In this document: in pieces, positions 51,634-61,636 of the stretch | Numbering within the stretch: the first letter of the stretch is position 1 | Layout of the letters: each line of letters opens with the position of its first letter | NCBI GenBank assembly: GCA_903879715.1 | Contig: CAIRMR010000204.1 | Span: 30,760 to 94,759 of the forward strand | From: an uncultured Bacteroidales bacterium | Lineage (GTDB): Bacteria > Bacteroidota > Bacteroidia > Bacteroidales > UBA4417 | DNA length: 64,000 nt | Direction: 5' to 3' | Notes under the pieces: model-generated | Databases searched by the model: none | Seen by the model: only the letters and a program-made list of their open reading frames with translations | What the model was told of the DNA's origin: nothing | Position numbers and translations under genes: made by a program

Positions 51634-54366
51634 TTACCTGATTTGAACTGAGAGTGAAATGTTAGGTGTGATACCTAATAGATTTACGTTAGTTTCGGTA
51701 AGACCTGTTTCGTCGACCGAAAACTCTTTATACCATACATTTGTATGGTTATACACGTTGAACAAAGAAAATCCTATTGACCCTTTGCCCGTTTCACCCA
51801 TATTTATATCGTATTTTATAGCCATGTCGAGACGCTGGTAATCAGGAAGCCGGGCTGCATTTTTGCTGCCCGGAATAATTATGGATTGGGTTGTGCCATC
51901 AGGCATGGTAAGCACATATCCCCCGATTGGTTGTGTATATGGCAAGCCGGTTGAATATACCCATGTCCCTGATAAAGTCCATTTTTTAATTTTATAAATG
52001 GCTACAACTTTCAACTCATTTGTAACGTCCTGCGACGCGCTGAAGTATTTATCCCCGTATACCGGGAATTTATATCTGGTTTCGGATAGCGTGTAGGCTA
52101 TCCAGCCGCTGAATTTACCAAACTTCTTCTGAGCCATCAGGTCAATTCCACGTGTGTAGCCATTTCCTTCGTAGAAAAGAGATGAATAATCAACACTTTG
52201 ACCAAACGTATGTGAAAACCGCAGCGTATATTCTGTTAGTCCTGTAAGTTGTTTATAATACGCTTCAGCATCAAACAGGTAATCCTTAGTTTCATAACTT
52301 GCACCGGCAATGTAATGGATAGATCGGCTCACAGGAATATTTTCACCGTTTGAAAGAACCCATATCTCCCGGCTTCCCGATTGAATATCTTCCCTGATAA
52401 TGCGGTTGGCAAACTGGTAATAAACGCCTGTTGAAGCCTTTAACTTGAATTTTTTCGTCAGTTCGTACGACCACTGAAACCTTGGCTCAATATAGGGTTT
52501 CCGCGTGTTGCTGTAATACGATAAACGCAGTCCGGGCATTATAGTCATTTTCTTGTTCAGGGGGCTGAGCCGGTCCTGCACATACATGGCTATAAGATCC
52601 CCTTTGTCGATCATATCAAGAATGGAAAGGGTGTCGTTTTGAATATAATTGTACTTAATGTCGTAATGGTTGTATTGGGCGCCGAATTCAATCTGGTTCA
52701 GCGAATTCCATTTCCACTCGTTATCCGTTTTGAAGGAAAAATCCTTAAGTATATTGGTTTCCATGGAACCACTGTTGAAACTGCTGCTTGTACCATCGGT
52801 AAGGATAATAGTACGGGCATCACTGCGGTCTTTCGAATTGGAATAGTCAGATATGGATAACAGGTTATTGGAGTATAATTTTTCGCTCCATTTCCGCGAC
52901 CATTTCGCGCTGCTACCCCAGTTTCCCCATTTGGTAAGGTCAGTAATGCCACCGCTCATGCTCATACCGCCACGACTGTTGCCCATGCTGCGGGAATTGT
53001 CGAAATAGTCCTGGCCGCTGAAGAAAGAAACAGAAACAATATCTCTGATGCTGAAATTGTACGTAATTTTAGCATTGAGATCATAAAAATAGGAAGTAGG
53101 TTGCTGCTCTTGAACATTCCGGCCCATGCCACCGGGACCGCCGCCTAAAGGAACAGGATTAGTAGTTGTGTTGTCCTGGCTGAATGAGTCGAAGAACTTC
53201 TGATACAGAAAAGTTTTAAAAGAGCGTCTACCTGCAATAAAAACCGATCCTTTGCCCTTAATAGGGATTTCGGCGTAAGCATTAAACGCAATAAGGCCAA
53301 CATCTACACCAGCATTAAACTTCTGATCATTGCCGGTCTTGCCGATGATCTCCATCACACTCGACAGGCGTCCACCGAATTTGGATTCAAAACCTCCTTT
53401 ATACAGTTGTACTTCCTTTATTGCATTGGGATTGAACGCGCTGAACATGCCAAAAAGATGTTCCTGGTGATAAACGGTAAAGCCATCGTAAAGGATCAGG
53501 TTCTGATCGGGAGTGCCACCCCGCACATACAATCCTGCTGATGAGCCACTGCTTCCACCTATACCAGGCATAAGCTGGAATGTTCTGAAAATATCTTTTT
53601 CACCAAGGCTGGGAAGTTCAGCGATTTTGGCAGGAGCCATTTTAATTATGTTATTGCCTTCCGAGGCCTTTAACAGGTCTTCCCTGTGCCCGTTAATTTG
53701 TACTGCATCCAGCTGCGTGGCAATCGGATCCATCAGGATACTGATATTATTGACATTGGCGTGCGGGCTAAGGTAAAATGTCTGTTTATAATAGCCCAGA
53801 TAAGTTGCCATAATGGTACAAGTATCTGATGGGATCTTAGGTAAAGTAAAATACCCGTCAACATTGGATTGGCAGCCCTGGGTGGTGCCTCTTACAGAAA
53901 CGGAAGCAAAAGGCAAGGGCTCACCACTTAACTTATCTTTAATAATTCCGGTAGCCGTGAAACGGAATTTTGTTGGCTTACCTTCATATTTCAATGTTGT
54001 TGACGACAGTTTACTGGCATTCAGGATTGATCGCAGCGTAACATGAAATACACTGTTGGAATCTATAGTATATCCGAGAATAGTGTTATCGCGGAAAACA
54101 ATCTCAATGGCACGGCTTGCCGGGGTTTCGGTAAAAAGGTAATCGAATTTCTGATCTTTTGCCTCTTCAGGATTATATTCAATGGCGATTTTGTATTTGT
54201 TTTTGAAATCATCCAACACTTTTACCAATGGCTTTCCCCAGTAATATTCGTTAATTTTAATTTCATCCGAAACCTGGGCATTTGTAACCGCCGAAACTGC
54301 AAGTAAAAGCGATAATGTTAGTACACAAGTATTCGTTCGAAGGTTTGACTTAAATAACCATGACAT
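51634..54366 (-). CDS. TonB-dependent receptor with STN and CarboxypepD_reg domains
   Basis: 910 residues from the ATG at 54366, which begins one base after the stop of the kinase gene and gives a signal peptide ending near VTNAQ; an ATG 42 bases upstream would overlap the kinase. Residues about 35-110 form an STN domain (YWGKPLVKVLDDFKNKYKI), which usually contacts an anti-sigma factor or TonB; about 135-225 a CarboxypepD_reg domain; 235-360 the plug (GLYVRGGTPDQNLILYDGF, EVQLYKGGFESKFGGRLSSV); the rest a 22-strand barrel with a GGGPGGMGRN loop. No anti-sigma factor adjoins; a LytS kinase does. Ligand unknown. Confidence 0.92.
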   Translation of the reverse strand: MSWLFKSNLRTNTCVLTLSLLLAVSAVTNAQVSDEIKINEYYWGKPLVKVLDDFKNKYKIAIEYNPEEAKDQKFDYLFTETPASRAIEIVFRDNTILGYTIDSNSVFHVTLRSILNASKLSSTTLKYEGKPTKFRFTATGIIKDKLSGEPLPFASVSVRGTTQGCQSNVDGYFTLPKIPSDTCTIMATYLGYYKQTFYLSPHANVNNISILMDPIATQLDAVQINGHREDLLKASEGNNIIKMAPAKIAELPSLGEKDIFRTFQLMPGIGGSSGSSAGLYVRGGTPDQNLILYDGFTVYHQEHLFGMFSAFNPNAIKEVQLYKGGFESKFGGRLSSVMEIIGKTGNDQKFNAGVDVGLIAFNAYAEIPIKGKGSVFIAGRRSFKTFLYQKFFDSFSQDNTTTNPVPLGGGPGGMGRNVQEQQPTSYFYDLNAKITYNFSIRDIVSVSFFSGQDYFDNSRSMGNSRGGMSMSGGITDLTKWGNWGSSAKWSRKWSEKLYSNNLLSISDYSNSKDRSDARTIILTDGTSSSFNSGSMETNILKDFSFKTDNEWKWNSLNQIEFGAQYNHYDIKYNYIQNDTLSILDMIDKGDLIAMYVQDRLSPLNKKMTIMPGLRLSYYSNTRKPYIEPRFQWSYELTKKFKLKASTGVYYQFANRIIREDIQSGSREIWVLSNGENIPVSRSIHYIAGASYETKDYLFDAEAYYKQLTGLTEYTLRFSHTFGQSVDYSSLFYEGNGYTRGIDLMAQKKFGKFSGWIAYTLSETRYKFPVYGDKYFSASQDVTNELKVVAIYKIKKWTLSGTWVYSTGLPYTQPIGGYVLTMPDGTTQSIIIPGSKNAARLPDYQRLDMAIKYDINMGETGKGSIGFSLFNVYNHTNVWYKEFSVDETGLTETNVNLLGITPNISLSVQIR

Positions 54367-54367
54367 A

Positions 54368-55423
54368 TTAACAGGTTTTGACAGTAAGTTTTGTGCAGAA
54401 TATTTCATGGAGAATTTCCTGCTTTAATATGTATTTCTTAGCGTATTGCATATCCAGCCTTTTCCGCAGGTTATCAAGCCCTATGCCTGAACCACTTTGA
54501 TCCGCGTTGCTTTTGGGATAATATGTGTTCTCAACAGAAAGAATGACCGTTCCACTGTCCAGAAGCATTTCAACGTGAACAAACGATGGTTTGCTGGAAG
54601 AAATTCCGTGTTTGAAAGCATTTTCAATTAAAGGGATAAACAAGAGAGGGGCAATTTGCCAAGCCGGCAATTCATCAGGGAATGATGTATTTACTTTCAC
54701 ATCATCTCTCATCCGCAACTTCATCACATTGATGTATTGTTGCAGAAACTCTATTTCCTTTGCCAGGGAAACTTTAGGCGAAGTAGTTTCATACAAAAGA
54801 TACCTCATCATTTTTCCCAGGCTGTGAACACCTTGTTTCGCCTTTTCCTGCGATGTATCGACAAGGGAATAAATACTGTTAAGTGAATTAAAAAAGAAAT
54901 GGGGTTGCAGCTGATATTTAAGGTGCGTCAATTCGGATTCAAGACGCTGGTTATCGATTTCCTTCATCACGGTTTCGGTCTTTAACCATCTTTGCGTTGT
55001 TTTAATAGCCAGGCTGGTAATTACAGGGATAAAAAAAGATGCTGCCGAACGCAGGAAAAAGGGAGATTTTGAAGGCTCAAAATGCTTACCCTGCGGCGGA
55101 AACATAGGGAAAGTGGGTTCCGGCCTGGGCATCAGGTCCATCACCATATTATTGAGTAAGGCGAAAATGGCAATCAGCAAAATATTGATGCCAATAAAAG
55201 CCATCGTCTTCCGGTTAAACAAAAAATGGTTCAGAAGAAACAGATAGTTGGCATAAAACAAAATGGCCGACCAAAGCAATGGCAACCACGAAGTGCGTAC
55301 CAGGAAATCATTATTAACAAACTCATTACCTGAATACAGGAACGGGAAAGAGAACAAAAACGTCCAGGACAGCATATGTAAGGCTATACCGAGAGCTTTC
55401 TTTTTCCATGAATCGAGAGTCAT
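54368..55423 (-). CDS. LytS/YehU-type histidine kinase linked to a TonB receptor
   Basis: A 351-residue kinase with four membrane helices (ALGIALHMLSWTFLFSFPFLY, LLWSAILFYANYLFLL, MAFIGINILLIAIFALL, SAASFFIPVITSLAI) and a Pro/Phe-rich external loop (PRPEPTFPMFPPQGKHFEPS). LKYQLQPHFFFNSLNSIYSLV carries the phosphorylated His; IENAFKHGI and GSGIGLDNLRKRLDMQY form the ATP-binding part. It is followed after one base by the receptor gene. Unlike the two other kinases of this type in the window, no LytTR regulator adjoins, so it probably signals to one elsewhere. Confidence 0.9.
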   Translation of the reverse strand: MTLDSWKKKALGIALHMLSWTFLFSFPFLYSGNEFVNNDFLVRTSWLPLLWSAILFYANYLFLLNHFLFNRKTMAFIGINILLIAIFALLNNMVMDLMPRPEPTFPMFPPQGKHFEPSKSPFFLRSAASFFIPVITSLAIKTTQRWLKTETVMKEIDNQRLESELTHLKYQLQPHFFFNSLNSIYSLVDTSQEKAKQGVHSLGKMMRYLLYETTSPKVSLAKEIEFLQQYINVMKLRMRDDVKVNTSFPDELPAWQIAPLLFIPLIENAFKHGISSSKPSFVHVEMLLDSGTVILSVENTYYPKSNADQSGSGIGLDNLRKRLDMQYAKKYILKQEILHEIFCTKLTVKTC

Positions 55424-55631
55424 AATAGCAGCAGGTTTTTATACGTAATCTGGTAAAAGAGCAAAATGCCTGATAGCCCTATTGAACCGGGTGCAAAATT
55501 GCAGCAAACGGTTACACTGCCAAAATGAAATATACGGTTGGCCGCTTTTTTCGTTTAAATCGGTTGATTTTACCCATCAAAGCAAAACAAGACCTGATAG
55601 GTTTTAATTCCTTTAAGGTCCTGCCTGAAAA

Positions 55632-55660
55632 ACAAAAACAGGCCATGAAGCCTGCTTTTA
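55632..55660 (-). terminator. intrinsic terminator after the S9 peptidase gene
   Basis: On the minus strand CAGGC-TTCATG-GCCTG, extended by A/U and one G-U pair to about 10 bp, is followed by TTTTTGTTTTTC. It lies about 60 bases past the peptidase stop codon and before the kinase gene on the same strand. Confidence 0.75.
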
Positions 55661-55719
55661 ATCTTGTTTGAATTGCATCTGGAACTAATTATCTGTTGTT
55701 CCGGATAGTATCGAAATAT

Positions 55720-57924
55720 TTAACGACCTCCTGCCGGGCAATTCTCATGTAAAAATTTCGAACTGATGGTTTTCAGGTGTTCTCGTGTTCCTTCGCCCTC
55801 GTATATTCCGTGCGAACGCATTGGGTAGGCCATCATCTGGAAGGGTTTGTTATACCGGATCAGTTCGTTAATCAGCTTTTCAGCATTGGCATAATGAACA
55901 TTGTCGTCGCCGGTACCATGGATATAAAGCAGGTTTCCTTTCAGGTTTTTAGCGTAGGTATAAGGCGAACCTGCAATGAAATCAGCGCGGGTTTCCTGTG
56001 GGATTCCCATATACCGTTCCTGGTAGGTGTTATCGTAGGCTAACTGGTTGGCAACCGCAGCTACAGCGATACCGGTTTTGAAAATTTCGGGATACTGAAA
56101 CATAAGATTAAGGGTCGATGAACCTCCGCCGCTCCAACCGGTAACCGCCACGCGGCTGGTATCGCAGAACGACCATTTGAGCACTTCCTTTGCGCCCATG
56201 GCCAGGTCGCGGATATTTATGATTCCAATCTTGCGGTAAATAGATTTCCGCCATTCGCGGCCCCGAGGTGACGGAGTTCCCCGGTTATCAACGGAAACAA
56301 AAAGATATCCCTGATCGGGAATATTATCGCCAAACTGGGAGTTCCGGCCTACTCCATACTGATCCATAACCGTTGAAGACCATGGTTCGCCATAAACATA
56401 AAAGAAAACAGGGTATTTTTTCGTTGGATCAAAATCTTTAGGTTTTGAAATCCAGCCATCGAGCGCGATATTGTCTTCGGTTGTCACTTTAAAGAATTCA
56501 ATCTGTTTGCCATACGGATCTTCTTTAAGGTTCTTTGCAATGGATTTACTGTCATCCAGGGGTTTCATCTCCTTCAGACCTATCCATTCCGATGATGGCA
56601 TATACAAATGGCTCGAAAAACTATGCCTGGCCCACTTTCCATTCGGAGACATAACGTAATTGTGTGTTCCGGGTAAATCAACAGAAGTAAGACGTTCAGG
56701 AGTTCCACTGCCATTAAGACTGGTGCGGTACAGATAACGCTGGGTATAATTATCAGGAGAAGCAGAGAAATATAAAATGTTGTTTGTTTCATCAATCAAA
56801 TTCAACCTGATCACATCAAAATCTCCTTTTGTGATAAGAGTTTCTTTGCCATCCATTCCGATGCGGTACAGATGCCGCCATCCATCTTTTTCGCTGGCCC
56901 AGACAAAAGCCTTCTTGTTTTCGATCCAATCCCAGCCCACATTATCACCACTGTTCCAGCCGGCTTTTATATCAATCCAGGCTGCATCGCTTTCGGTCCA
57001 TAATTGTTTACAAACTGATGTTTTCGAATCCGCCAGAAGAATATTGGTTTTGTTCTGTTTACGGTTCAACTGCTGAATGATCAGTTCCTTGTTATCAACC
57101 CATTCCATCCGCACCAGGTAATTCTGAAGAGGATCGCCCTCAATTTTCATCCATTTTGTTTTAGAGGTGGCAATATCAACCACACCGATTTTAGCCGGCG
57201 AAGGATCTTCTCCCGCCTTCGGATATTCCACCGGAACCGTAAATGAATAGGTGGAATCGGTAGTGTTAAGCATCAGGTAATTCCGAACCTGTGAAGCGTC
57301 GATATTCCAGTAAGCAATGCTTTTCCCATCCGGGCTCCAGCGGAAACCATCCTTGCACATTAGTTCTTCAGCATAAACCCAGTCGAAGGTGCCATTTATG
57401 CTGCGATCGCGGGTATCGAAAGTAAGCTGTTTGATTTTCCCGGTTAAAATATTTTCAACATACAGGTTATAGACAACTTTGTTTTTCGATTTATCCTGGT
57501 AAACATAAGCAACACTGCTGGCATCAGGCGAAAACTTGGCATACATCAGTCCATCCAGGCGCAGGCTTTTACCAAGCTGTTTCAATGTTCCGGATTTTGG
57601 TTGATACAACCAGACTTCTCCGGTAGTTTTGTGATAAACGGTTAAGGTATTGATTAAAAGCAGGCATTTATCCTCCTTTGCTGACCACTGAAAAGAGTTA
57701 AGTTGCCTGGGGTGAATGCTGTCCTTCGGGAAAAGTTTTTCAGCCTCAACCAGCGTGGTTTTGGTCATGGAAGGCAATTCCACTTTCACTATTTTGCCTT
57801 TTTCCAGGGTAGTGTAACTATTTCCATCCGGTGACCAGTTCATCACCCCGCCACCCATAGGTTGCGAAAAGGCTAAACCTGAAAAAGCAATTATTGCCAG
57901 CAATAGTAAGAATCTTTTATTCAT
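55720..57924 (-). CDS. S9-family (DPP IV-like) exopeptidase
   Basis: 734 residues from the ATG at 57924 (MNKRFLLLLAIIAFSGLAFSQ), a good signal peptide; an upstream in-frame start adds ten unlikely residues. Residues about 25-470 are a DPP IV-type beta-propeller (FDWVYAEELMCKDGFRWSPDGKSIAYWNID, a dipeptidyl peptidase IV hallmark with the Glu pair-like EE). Residues 480-734 are the alpha/beta-hydrolase: VTGWSGGGSSTLNLMF holds the catalytic Ser (in GWSGGG), GTGDDNVHYANAE the Asp, and MRSHGIYEG the His. It cleaves dipeptides from N-termini, likely in the periplasm. It has its own terminator. Confidence 0.93.
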   Translation of the reverse strand: MNKRFLLLLAIIAFSGLAFSQPMGGGVMNWSPDGNSYTTLEKGKIVKVELPSMTKTTLVEAEKLFPKDSIHPRQLNSFQWSAKEDKCLLLINTLTVYHKTTGEVWLYQPKSGTLKQLGKSLRLDGLMYAKFSPDASSVAYVYQDKSKNKVVYNLYVENILTGKIKQLTFDTRDRSINGTFDWVYAEELMCKDGFRWSPDGKSIAYWNIDASQVRNYLMLNTTDSTYSFTVPVEYPKAGEDPSPAKIGVVDIATSKTKWMKIEGDPLQNYLVRMEWVDNKELIIQQLNRKQNKTNILLADSKTSVCKQLWTESDAAWIDIKAGWNSGDNVGWDWIENKKAFVWASEKDGWRHLYRIGMDGKETLITKGDFDVIRLNLIDETNNILYFSASPDNYTQRYLYRTSLNGSGTPERLTSVDLPGTHNYVMSPNGKWARHSFSSHLYMPSSEWIGLKEMKPLDDSKSIAKNLKEDPYGKQIEFFKVTTEDNIALDGWISKPKDFDPTKKYPVFFYVYGEPWSSTVMDQYGVGRNSQFGDNIPDQGYLFVSVDNRGTPSPRGREWRKSIYRKIGIINIRDLAMGAKEVLKWSFCDTSRVAVTGWSGGGSSTLNLMFQYPEIFKTGIAVAAVANQLAYDNTYQERYMGIPQETRADFIAGSPYTYAKNLKGNLLYIHGTGDDNVHYANAEKLINELIRYNKPFQMMAYPMRSHGIYEGEGTREHLKTISSKFLHENCPAGGR

Positions 57925-57995
57925 AATATTTTTAGATTTTAAATCGGGGCGCAAGATAGCAATTATCGGTTTTCAAAATTAAAAATACCTTTCAT

Positions 57996-58026
57996 AATAA
58001 AAATGGCCGTCAGAAAAAGACAGCCA
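57996..58026 (-). terminator. intrinsic terminator after the M2 peptidase gene
   Basis: On the minus strand GGCTGTC pairs with GACGGCC (7 bp, one wobble) around a T-rich 7-base loop, followed by ATTTTTATT. It lies 31 bases past the peptidase stop. Confidence 0.75.
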
Positions 58027-58055
58027 CTTATATTTCATTAAAATCATTTAAAGTG

Positions 58056-59660
58056 CTATTTAACAAATTGCTCAGCATAATACCTGGCAGTTAGTTTTTC
58101 GCCGGTCGCTTTTTCTATCATTACATTCCAGTGGTATCGGGCACCAGGACTAAACACTTTTTCTTTGAAATAATCGCCAACTTCCTTTTTGCCAAAATAG
58201 CTTTGCCCGAAATCTTCAGATTTAAGAATTGAAGTAGCGATGTAATGATTAAACTGCGATGCCAGTAATTCTCCCAAAAGGTAATTATGATAATAGCATG
58301 GCGAGGTTGCAATATGAATTTTGCTGGCCCAGTCAGGTTGATCGCGATTGGTCGGGCGTTTGATCATCTGGTATTTCTCAACAAGGTCCCACCAAAGCGT
58401 ATTCAGATCTTGTTCAGGATTTTCGTACAACGCTTTTTCGAAACGATACATTACCTGTGCCCAGCGGCTGAACGTTAATTGTTCAAGACGAAGGACTTTG
58501 AATCCTTCCGCTGCAACTTTATGTGCATCAGCCTCATCAGTGAGTTTCATATCAACGAGGAACCCGGCATTCGACGACATGCGGCCAAAAAACATGGCAA
58601 TGGCTTCGGTTGTAAAGGTGTGAGCCGGATTGCGAAGCGTAAACGGCAACTGCGGATCAATGTATTTATCGTAATTGGCGTGCCCGAATTCGTGCAGCAT
58701 GGTTCCCATCCAGTTCTGGTTGGGTTTAATATTGCAAAGTACTCTCACATCACCCAGGTTATCAATATCAATGCAATAGGCATGCTGGTTCTTACCGGTT
58801 TTTTCGTAAAGATCGCTTTGGGCAAGCATGTCTTTTATATCAAGACCTAAGCTCAAATAATAATCGGTAGTCAATGTTTCAATATTCCGGTCCTGGTAAT
58901 ATTTGTCGAGGTCGATGCTGTAAATTGCCGGTGGTTCCTGGAAAAAGCGGTTCTGGTAATGCCAGGGCATCAGTTCTTCCACGTTTACATTGTCTCGTTT
59001 GGACAAGTATGAGTCAATTTCCTTTTTTAATTCAGTAAAAGAATCACGGGTCAGGTTGTCGAGTTCATCGAACAGGGAACTTATCTCTTCAGGATCCTGT
59101 TCGCTGAGTTTCAGGCTCATTTCGTGGTAGTTGCTGAAACCAAGCTGCCGGGCAATTTCGTTCCGTTTTTTTACCAGGCCGATAATATCCCTGGCCACAA
59201 CCAGGCCGATGGCTTTGTGACCTTCCCAGGCTTGTTTCAACTCACCGGAATTGGTGGAAGTTTTCAATACTTCTTCCACTTCGTTGTCGCTGAGTTTTTT
59301 GCCCTTTACATCAGCACGGAAATTCGAATATTTCTGTTCAATTTCGGTCTGCATCGATATAACGCTGTTCAGTAGTTCCGTGTCAACCTGGTTTCCGAGA
59401 TAGGCATCGTACATTACATCAAGCTGTCGCTTCAGCAACTCATCAGTAATAGTATCCGAATCTTTAATCCGTTTAAGGATAGCAAAATCCTCTTTATTCG
59501 AGAAAACCTTTGTGAGCTCTATATTCAGTTCTTCTGATTTCTTCCAGTCTTCTTCTTTCCCGCTGATAGAAGCAGTCCAGTAAGCCAGCGAAGACGCTTT
59601 GGTAAGCGGTTGAACAACGGATTCGAATCTTTGTATAAAAGTAATCAGTTCTTTTTGCAT
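58056..59660 (-). CDS. M2/M3-type zinc metallopeptidase (ACE-like)
   Basis: A 534-residue alpha-helical gluzincin without an evident signal peptide. MLHEFGHANYD is the HExxH zinc site and FTTEAIAMFFGRM, about 25 residues later, carries the third ligand Glu. The N-terminal pattern (LAYWTASISGKEEDWKKSEELN) and PWHYQNRFFQEPP plus PTNRDQPDWASKIHI are typical of M2-family peptidases of Bacteroidota, related to angiotensin-converting enzyme. It would remove dipeptides from peptide C-termini. Adjacent to an S9 dipeptidyl peptidase, it forms a small peptide-degradation neighbourhood, although each gene has its own terminator. Confidence 0.85.
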   Translation of the reverse strand: MQKELITFIQRFESVVQPLTKASSLAYWTASISGKEEDWKKSEELNIELTKVFSNKEDFAILKRIKDSDTITDELLKRQLDVMYDAYLGNQVDTELLNSVISMQTEIEQKYSNFRADVKGKKLSDNEVEEVLKTSTNSGELKQAWEGHKAIGLVVARDIIGLVKKRNEIARQLGFSNYHEMSLKLSEQDPEEISSLFDELDNLTRDSFTELKKEIDSYLSKRDNVNVEELMPWHYQNRFFQEPPAIYSIDLDKYYQDRNIETLTTDYYLSLGLDIKDMLAQSDLYEKTGKNQHAYCIDIDNLGDVRVLCNIKPNQNWMGTMLHEFGHANYDKYIDPQLPFTLRNPAHTFTTEAIAMFFGRMSSNAGFLVDMKLTDEADAHKVAAEGFKVLRLEQLTFSRWAQVMYRFEKALYENPEQDLNTLWWDLVEKYQMIKRPTNRDQPDWASKIHIATSPCYYHNYLLGELLASQFNHYIATSILKSEDFGQSYFGKKEVGDYFKEKVFSPGARYHWNVMIEKATGEKLTARYYAEQFVK

Positions 59661-59731
59661 TTGGTAAGGATAAAGGTCAAAGGTTTAAAAGGTCAAAGTG
59701 CTGCGCTGGTCAAAGTGCACTGAGCGGTGGT

Positions 59732-59759
59732 GGCTGAGCGAAGCCGAAGCCAGCCGAAG
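59732..59759. repeat. 28-bp element shared with 43280-43317
   Basis: GGCTGAGCGAAGCCGAAG and the following ten bases are the reverse complement of an element at 43280-43317 that has an extra 10-base piece in its middle. Around it AGCGGTGGCTG-type and GTTCAAAGTGC-type words repeat. Confidence 0.75.
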
Positions 59760-59953
59760 TGCAATTGGCTGCGCCGTTCAAAGTGCAGTAAGTGGTGGTT
59801 GCTGACGGTGGGTGAGCGGTGGCTGGTGAGCGGTGCCGAACTAAGCCGGACCCCCGAAGCAAAATAAAGTTCAAAGGTTGCGCCGTTCAAGGGTTCATAA
59901 TTCAGGATGCAAATCCAAGATTCCACCGCCGAAAATTACTTATTCATTTCTTA

Positions 59954-60002
59954 TTTAATGTTATGTGTTTTTCATTTCTTAAAATGAACACATAACATTA
60001 AA
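59954..60002. repeat. long inverted repeat between M2 peptidase and cysS
   Basis: TTTAATGTTATGTGTT (59954-59969) and AACACATAACATTAAA (59987-60002) are exact 16-bp reverse complements, and inside them TTCATTT/AAATGAA extend the stem to about 21 bp with a small T bulge and CTTA loop. It is AT-rich on both sides, so it may terminate cysS transcription. Confidence 0.75.
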
Positions 60003-60054
60003 CACTAAATATTAAATGAAAAAGTATTAGAGATGATTACCAATCCGGCATTTT

Positions 60055-61524
60055 TTACTCAATATCCCAGGTAGCTCCATCCTTCGTATCCTTAATGCTT
60101 ACTCCAGCCTGAGCAAGTGCATCACGCAGCCGGTCGCTGGTAGCCCAATCTTTATTGGTGCGGGCTTCGCGGCGAAGGTCAAGGATAATGTTCATCAGGT
60201 TGCTGATTACCTGGTTGCCGGCTTGAGGATCATTTTCAGGAAGCAATCCGAGAATATCGAAAGTAAACGTATGCATCATGCTTCGTAACAGTCCGATATC
60301 ATCAGCTGTCAGACTTTCTTTCTTATCATTAGCAGAATTGATAATTCTTGCCCCTTCAAAAAGATGGGCAATCAGGATCGGGCTGTTGAGATCGTCGTTC
60401 ATGGCTTCATAACATTTGGCCTGCAATGCGGCAATATCAACCGTTGATTTATTGGCCGGAACCAGTTTTTCAAGGGTTGCAATGCTTTTCATCAGCCGTA
60501 AAAAGCCTTTCTCAGAAGCTTGCAGAGCTTCGTTGCTGAAATCAAGCGGGCTGCGGTAATGAGCCTGGAGGATGAAGAAACGAACGGTCATTGGACTGTA
60601 GGCTTGTTGCAGGGCAGCATGCTGCCCTGCAAAGAAATCATCAAGCTGAATAAAATTGCCCAGCGATTTACCCATCTTCTGCCCGTTGATGGTGATCATA
60701 TTGTTGTGCATCCAGTATTTGGCCGGAGTTTTATGGTTACAAACCGTGCTTTGCGCAATTTCACTTTCGTGATGCGGAAAGAGCAGGTCCATACCTCCGC
60801 CATGAATATCGAACTGCTCACCAAGGTATTTGGTGCTCATGGCCGAACATTCGAGGTGCCAGCCCGGGAATCCATCGCTCCAGTCCGAAGGCCAGCGCAT
60901 AATATGTTCAGGTTGCGCCTTTTTCCATAAGGCAAAATCAAAACTATTTCTTTTCTCGTCCTGGCCTGCCAGTTCGCGGGTGTTCGATAAAAGATCTTCA
61001 ACTACACGGCCAGAAAGAATTCCGTAATTATGAGTCTCATTGTATTTTTCAACGTCAAAATATACTGAGCCTTTGCTTTCGTAGCCCATACCGGCATTCA
61101 GTATTTTTTTCACCATGGCAATCTGCTCAATAATATGACCTGATGCGCGCGGCTCAATGCTGGGTTTCAGCACATTTAGTTTGTCTATGGCAGCATGGTA
61201 GCGATCGGTAAAATACTGTACCACTTCCATAGGTTCAAGTTCTTCCAGGCGAGCTTTTTTTGCAATTTTATCTTCGCCTTCGTCGGCATCATTTTCGAGG
61301 TGGCCGACGTCGGTAATATTACGCACATAACGCACTTTATATCCCAGGTGGCGCAGGTAGCGGAACACCAGGTCGAACGAAATTGCCGGACGGGCATGAC
61401 CCAGATGAGCATCGCCATAAACAGTTGGCCCGCAAACGTACATGCCTACGTGAGGAGCATTAAGAGGAACAAAAAGTTCCTTCTGGCGTGATAAGGTATT
61501 GTATACGAATAAGTTGTTTTCCAT
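60055..61524 (-). CDS. cysS: cysteinyl-tRNA synthetase
   Basis: A 489-residue class I synthetase that charges tRNA-Cys. [18 protein letters not shown] contains the zinc-binding Cys31 and the HIGH motif (HLGH); GWHLECSAM and HHESEIAQS provide the other zinc ligands; [11 protein letters not shown] is the KMSKS loop. The C-terminal anticodon-binding helices end with [35 protein letters not shown], the normal end of bacterial CysS. Start at ATG 61524 ([16 protein letters not shown]). A -7 element TACCTTTG sits at 61546-61553. Confidence 0.96.
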   Translation of the reverse strand: MENNLFVYNTLSRQKELFVPLNAPHVGMYVCGPTVYGDAHLGHARPAISFDLVFRYLRHLGYKVRYVRNITDVGHLENDADEGEDKIAKKARLEELEPMEVVQYFTDRYHAAIDKLNVLKPSIEPRASGHIIEQIAMVKKILNAGMGYESKGSVYFDVEKYNETHNYGILSGRVVEDLLSNTRELAGQDEKRNSFDFALWKKAQPEHIMRWPSDWSDGFPGWHLECSAMSTKYLGEQFDIHGGGMDLLFPHHESEIAQSTVCNHKTPAKYWMHNNMITINGQKMGKSLGNFIQLDDFFAGQHAALQQAYSPMTVRFFILQAHYRSPLDFSNEALQASEKGFLRLMKSIATLEKLVPANKSTVDIAALQAKCYEAMNDDLNSPILIAHLFEGARIINSANDKKESLTADDIGLLRSMMHTFTFDILGLLPENDPQAGNQVISNLMNIILDLRREARTNKDWATSDRLRDALAQAGVSIKDTKDGATWDIE

Positions 61525-61545
61525 GCTGAATTATTTAGCAGGGTG

Positions 61546-61553
61546 CAAAGGTA
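61546..61553 (-). promoter_or_regulatory. -7 promoter element of cysS
   Basis: TACCTTTG on the minus strand is a perfect TAnnTTTG match, 21 bases before the cysS start codon. A convincing -33 element at the usual distance is not obvious. Confidence 0.55.
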
Positions 61554-61636
61554 GGGAAATTAAGGAATTGAAGGAGTTGGCCAAATTAGTAGCTTATAAA
61601 AGGTTCAAAACAATTTAGAGTTGAACGAAAAGATTC

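Larger units (their letters stand above)
59661..60054. other. repeat-rich gap before cysS
   Basis: This 394-base gap contains the GAGCGGTGG/AAGCCGAAG phrases (59690-59890) and the long hairpin at 59954-60002. No gene is supported; a short minus-strand frame simply reads the repeats. Confidence 0.7.

Noticed and set aside
59693-59926. A 77-codon minus-strand frame before cysS.
   Set aside because: It is made of the GAGCGGTGG/AAGCCGAAG repeats and shows no domain.
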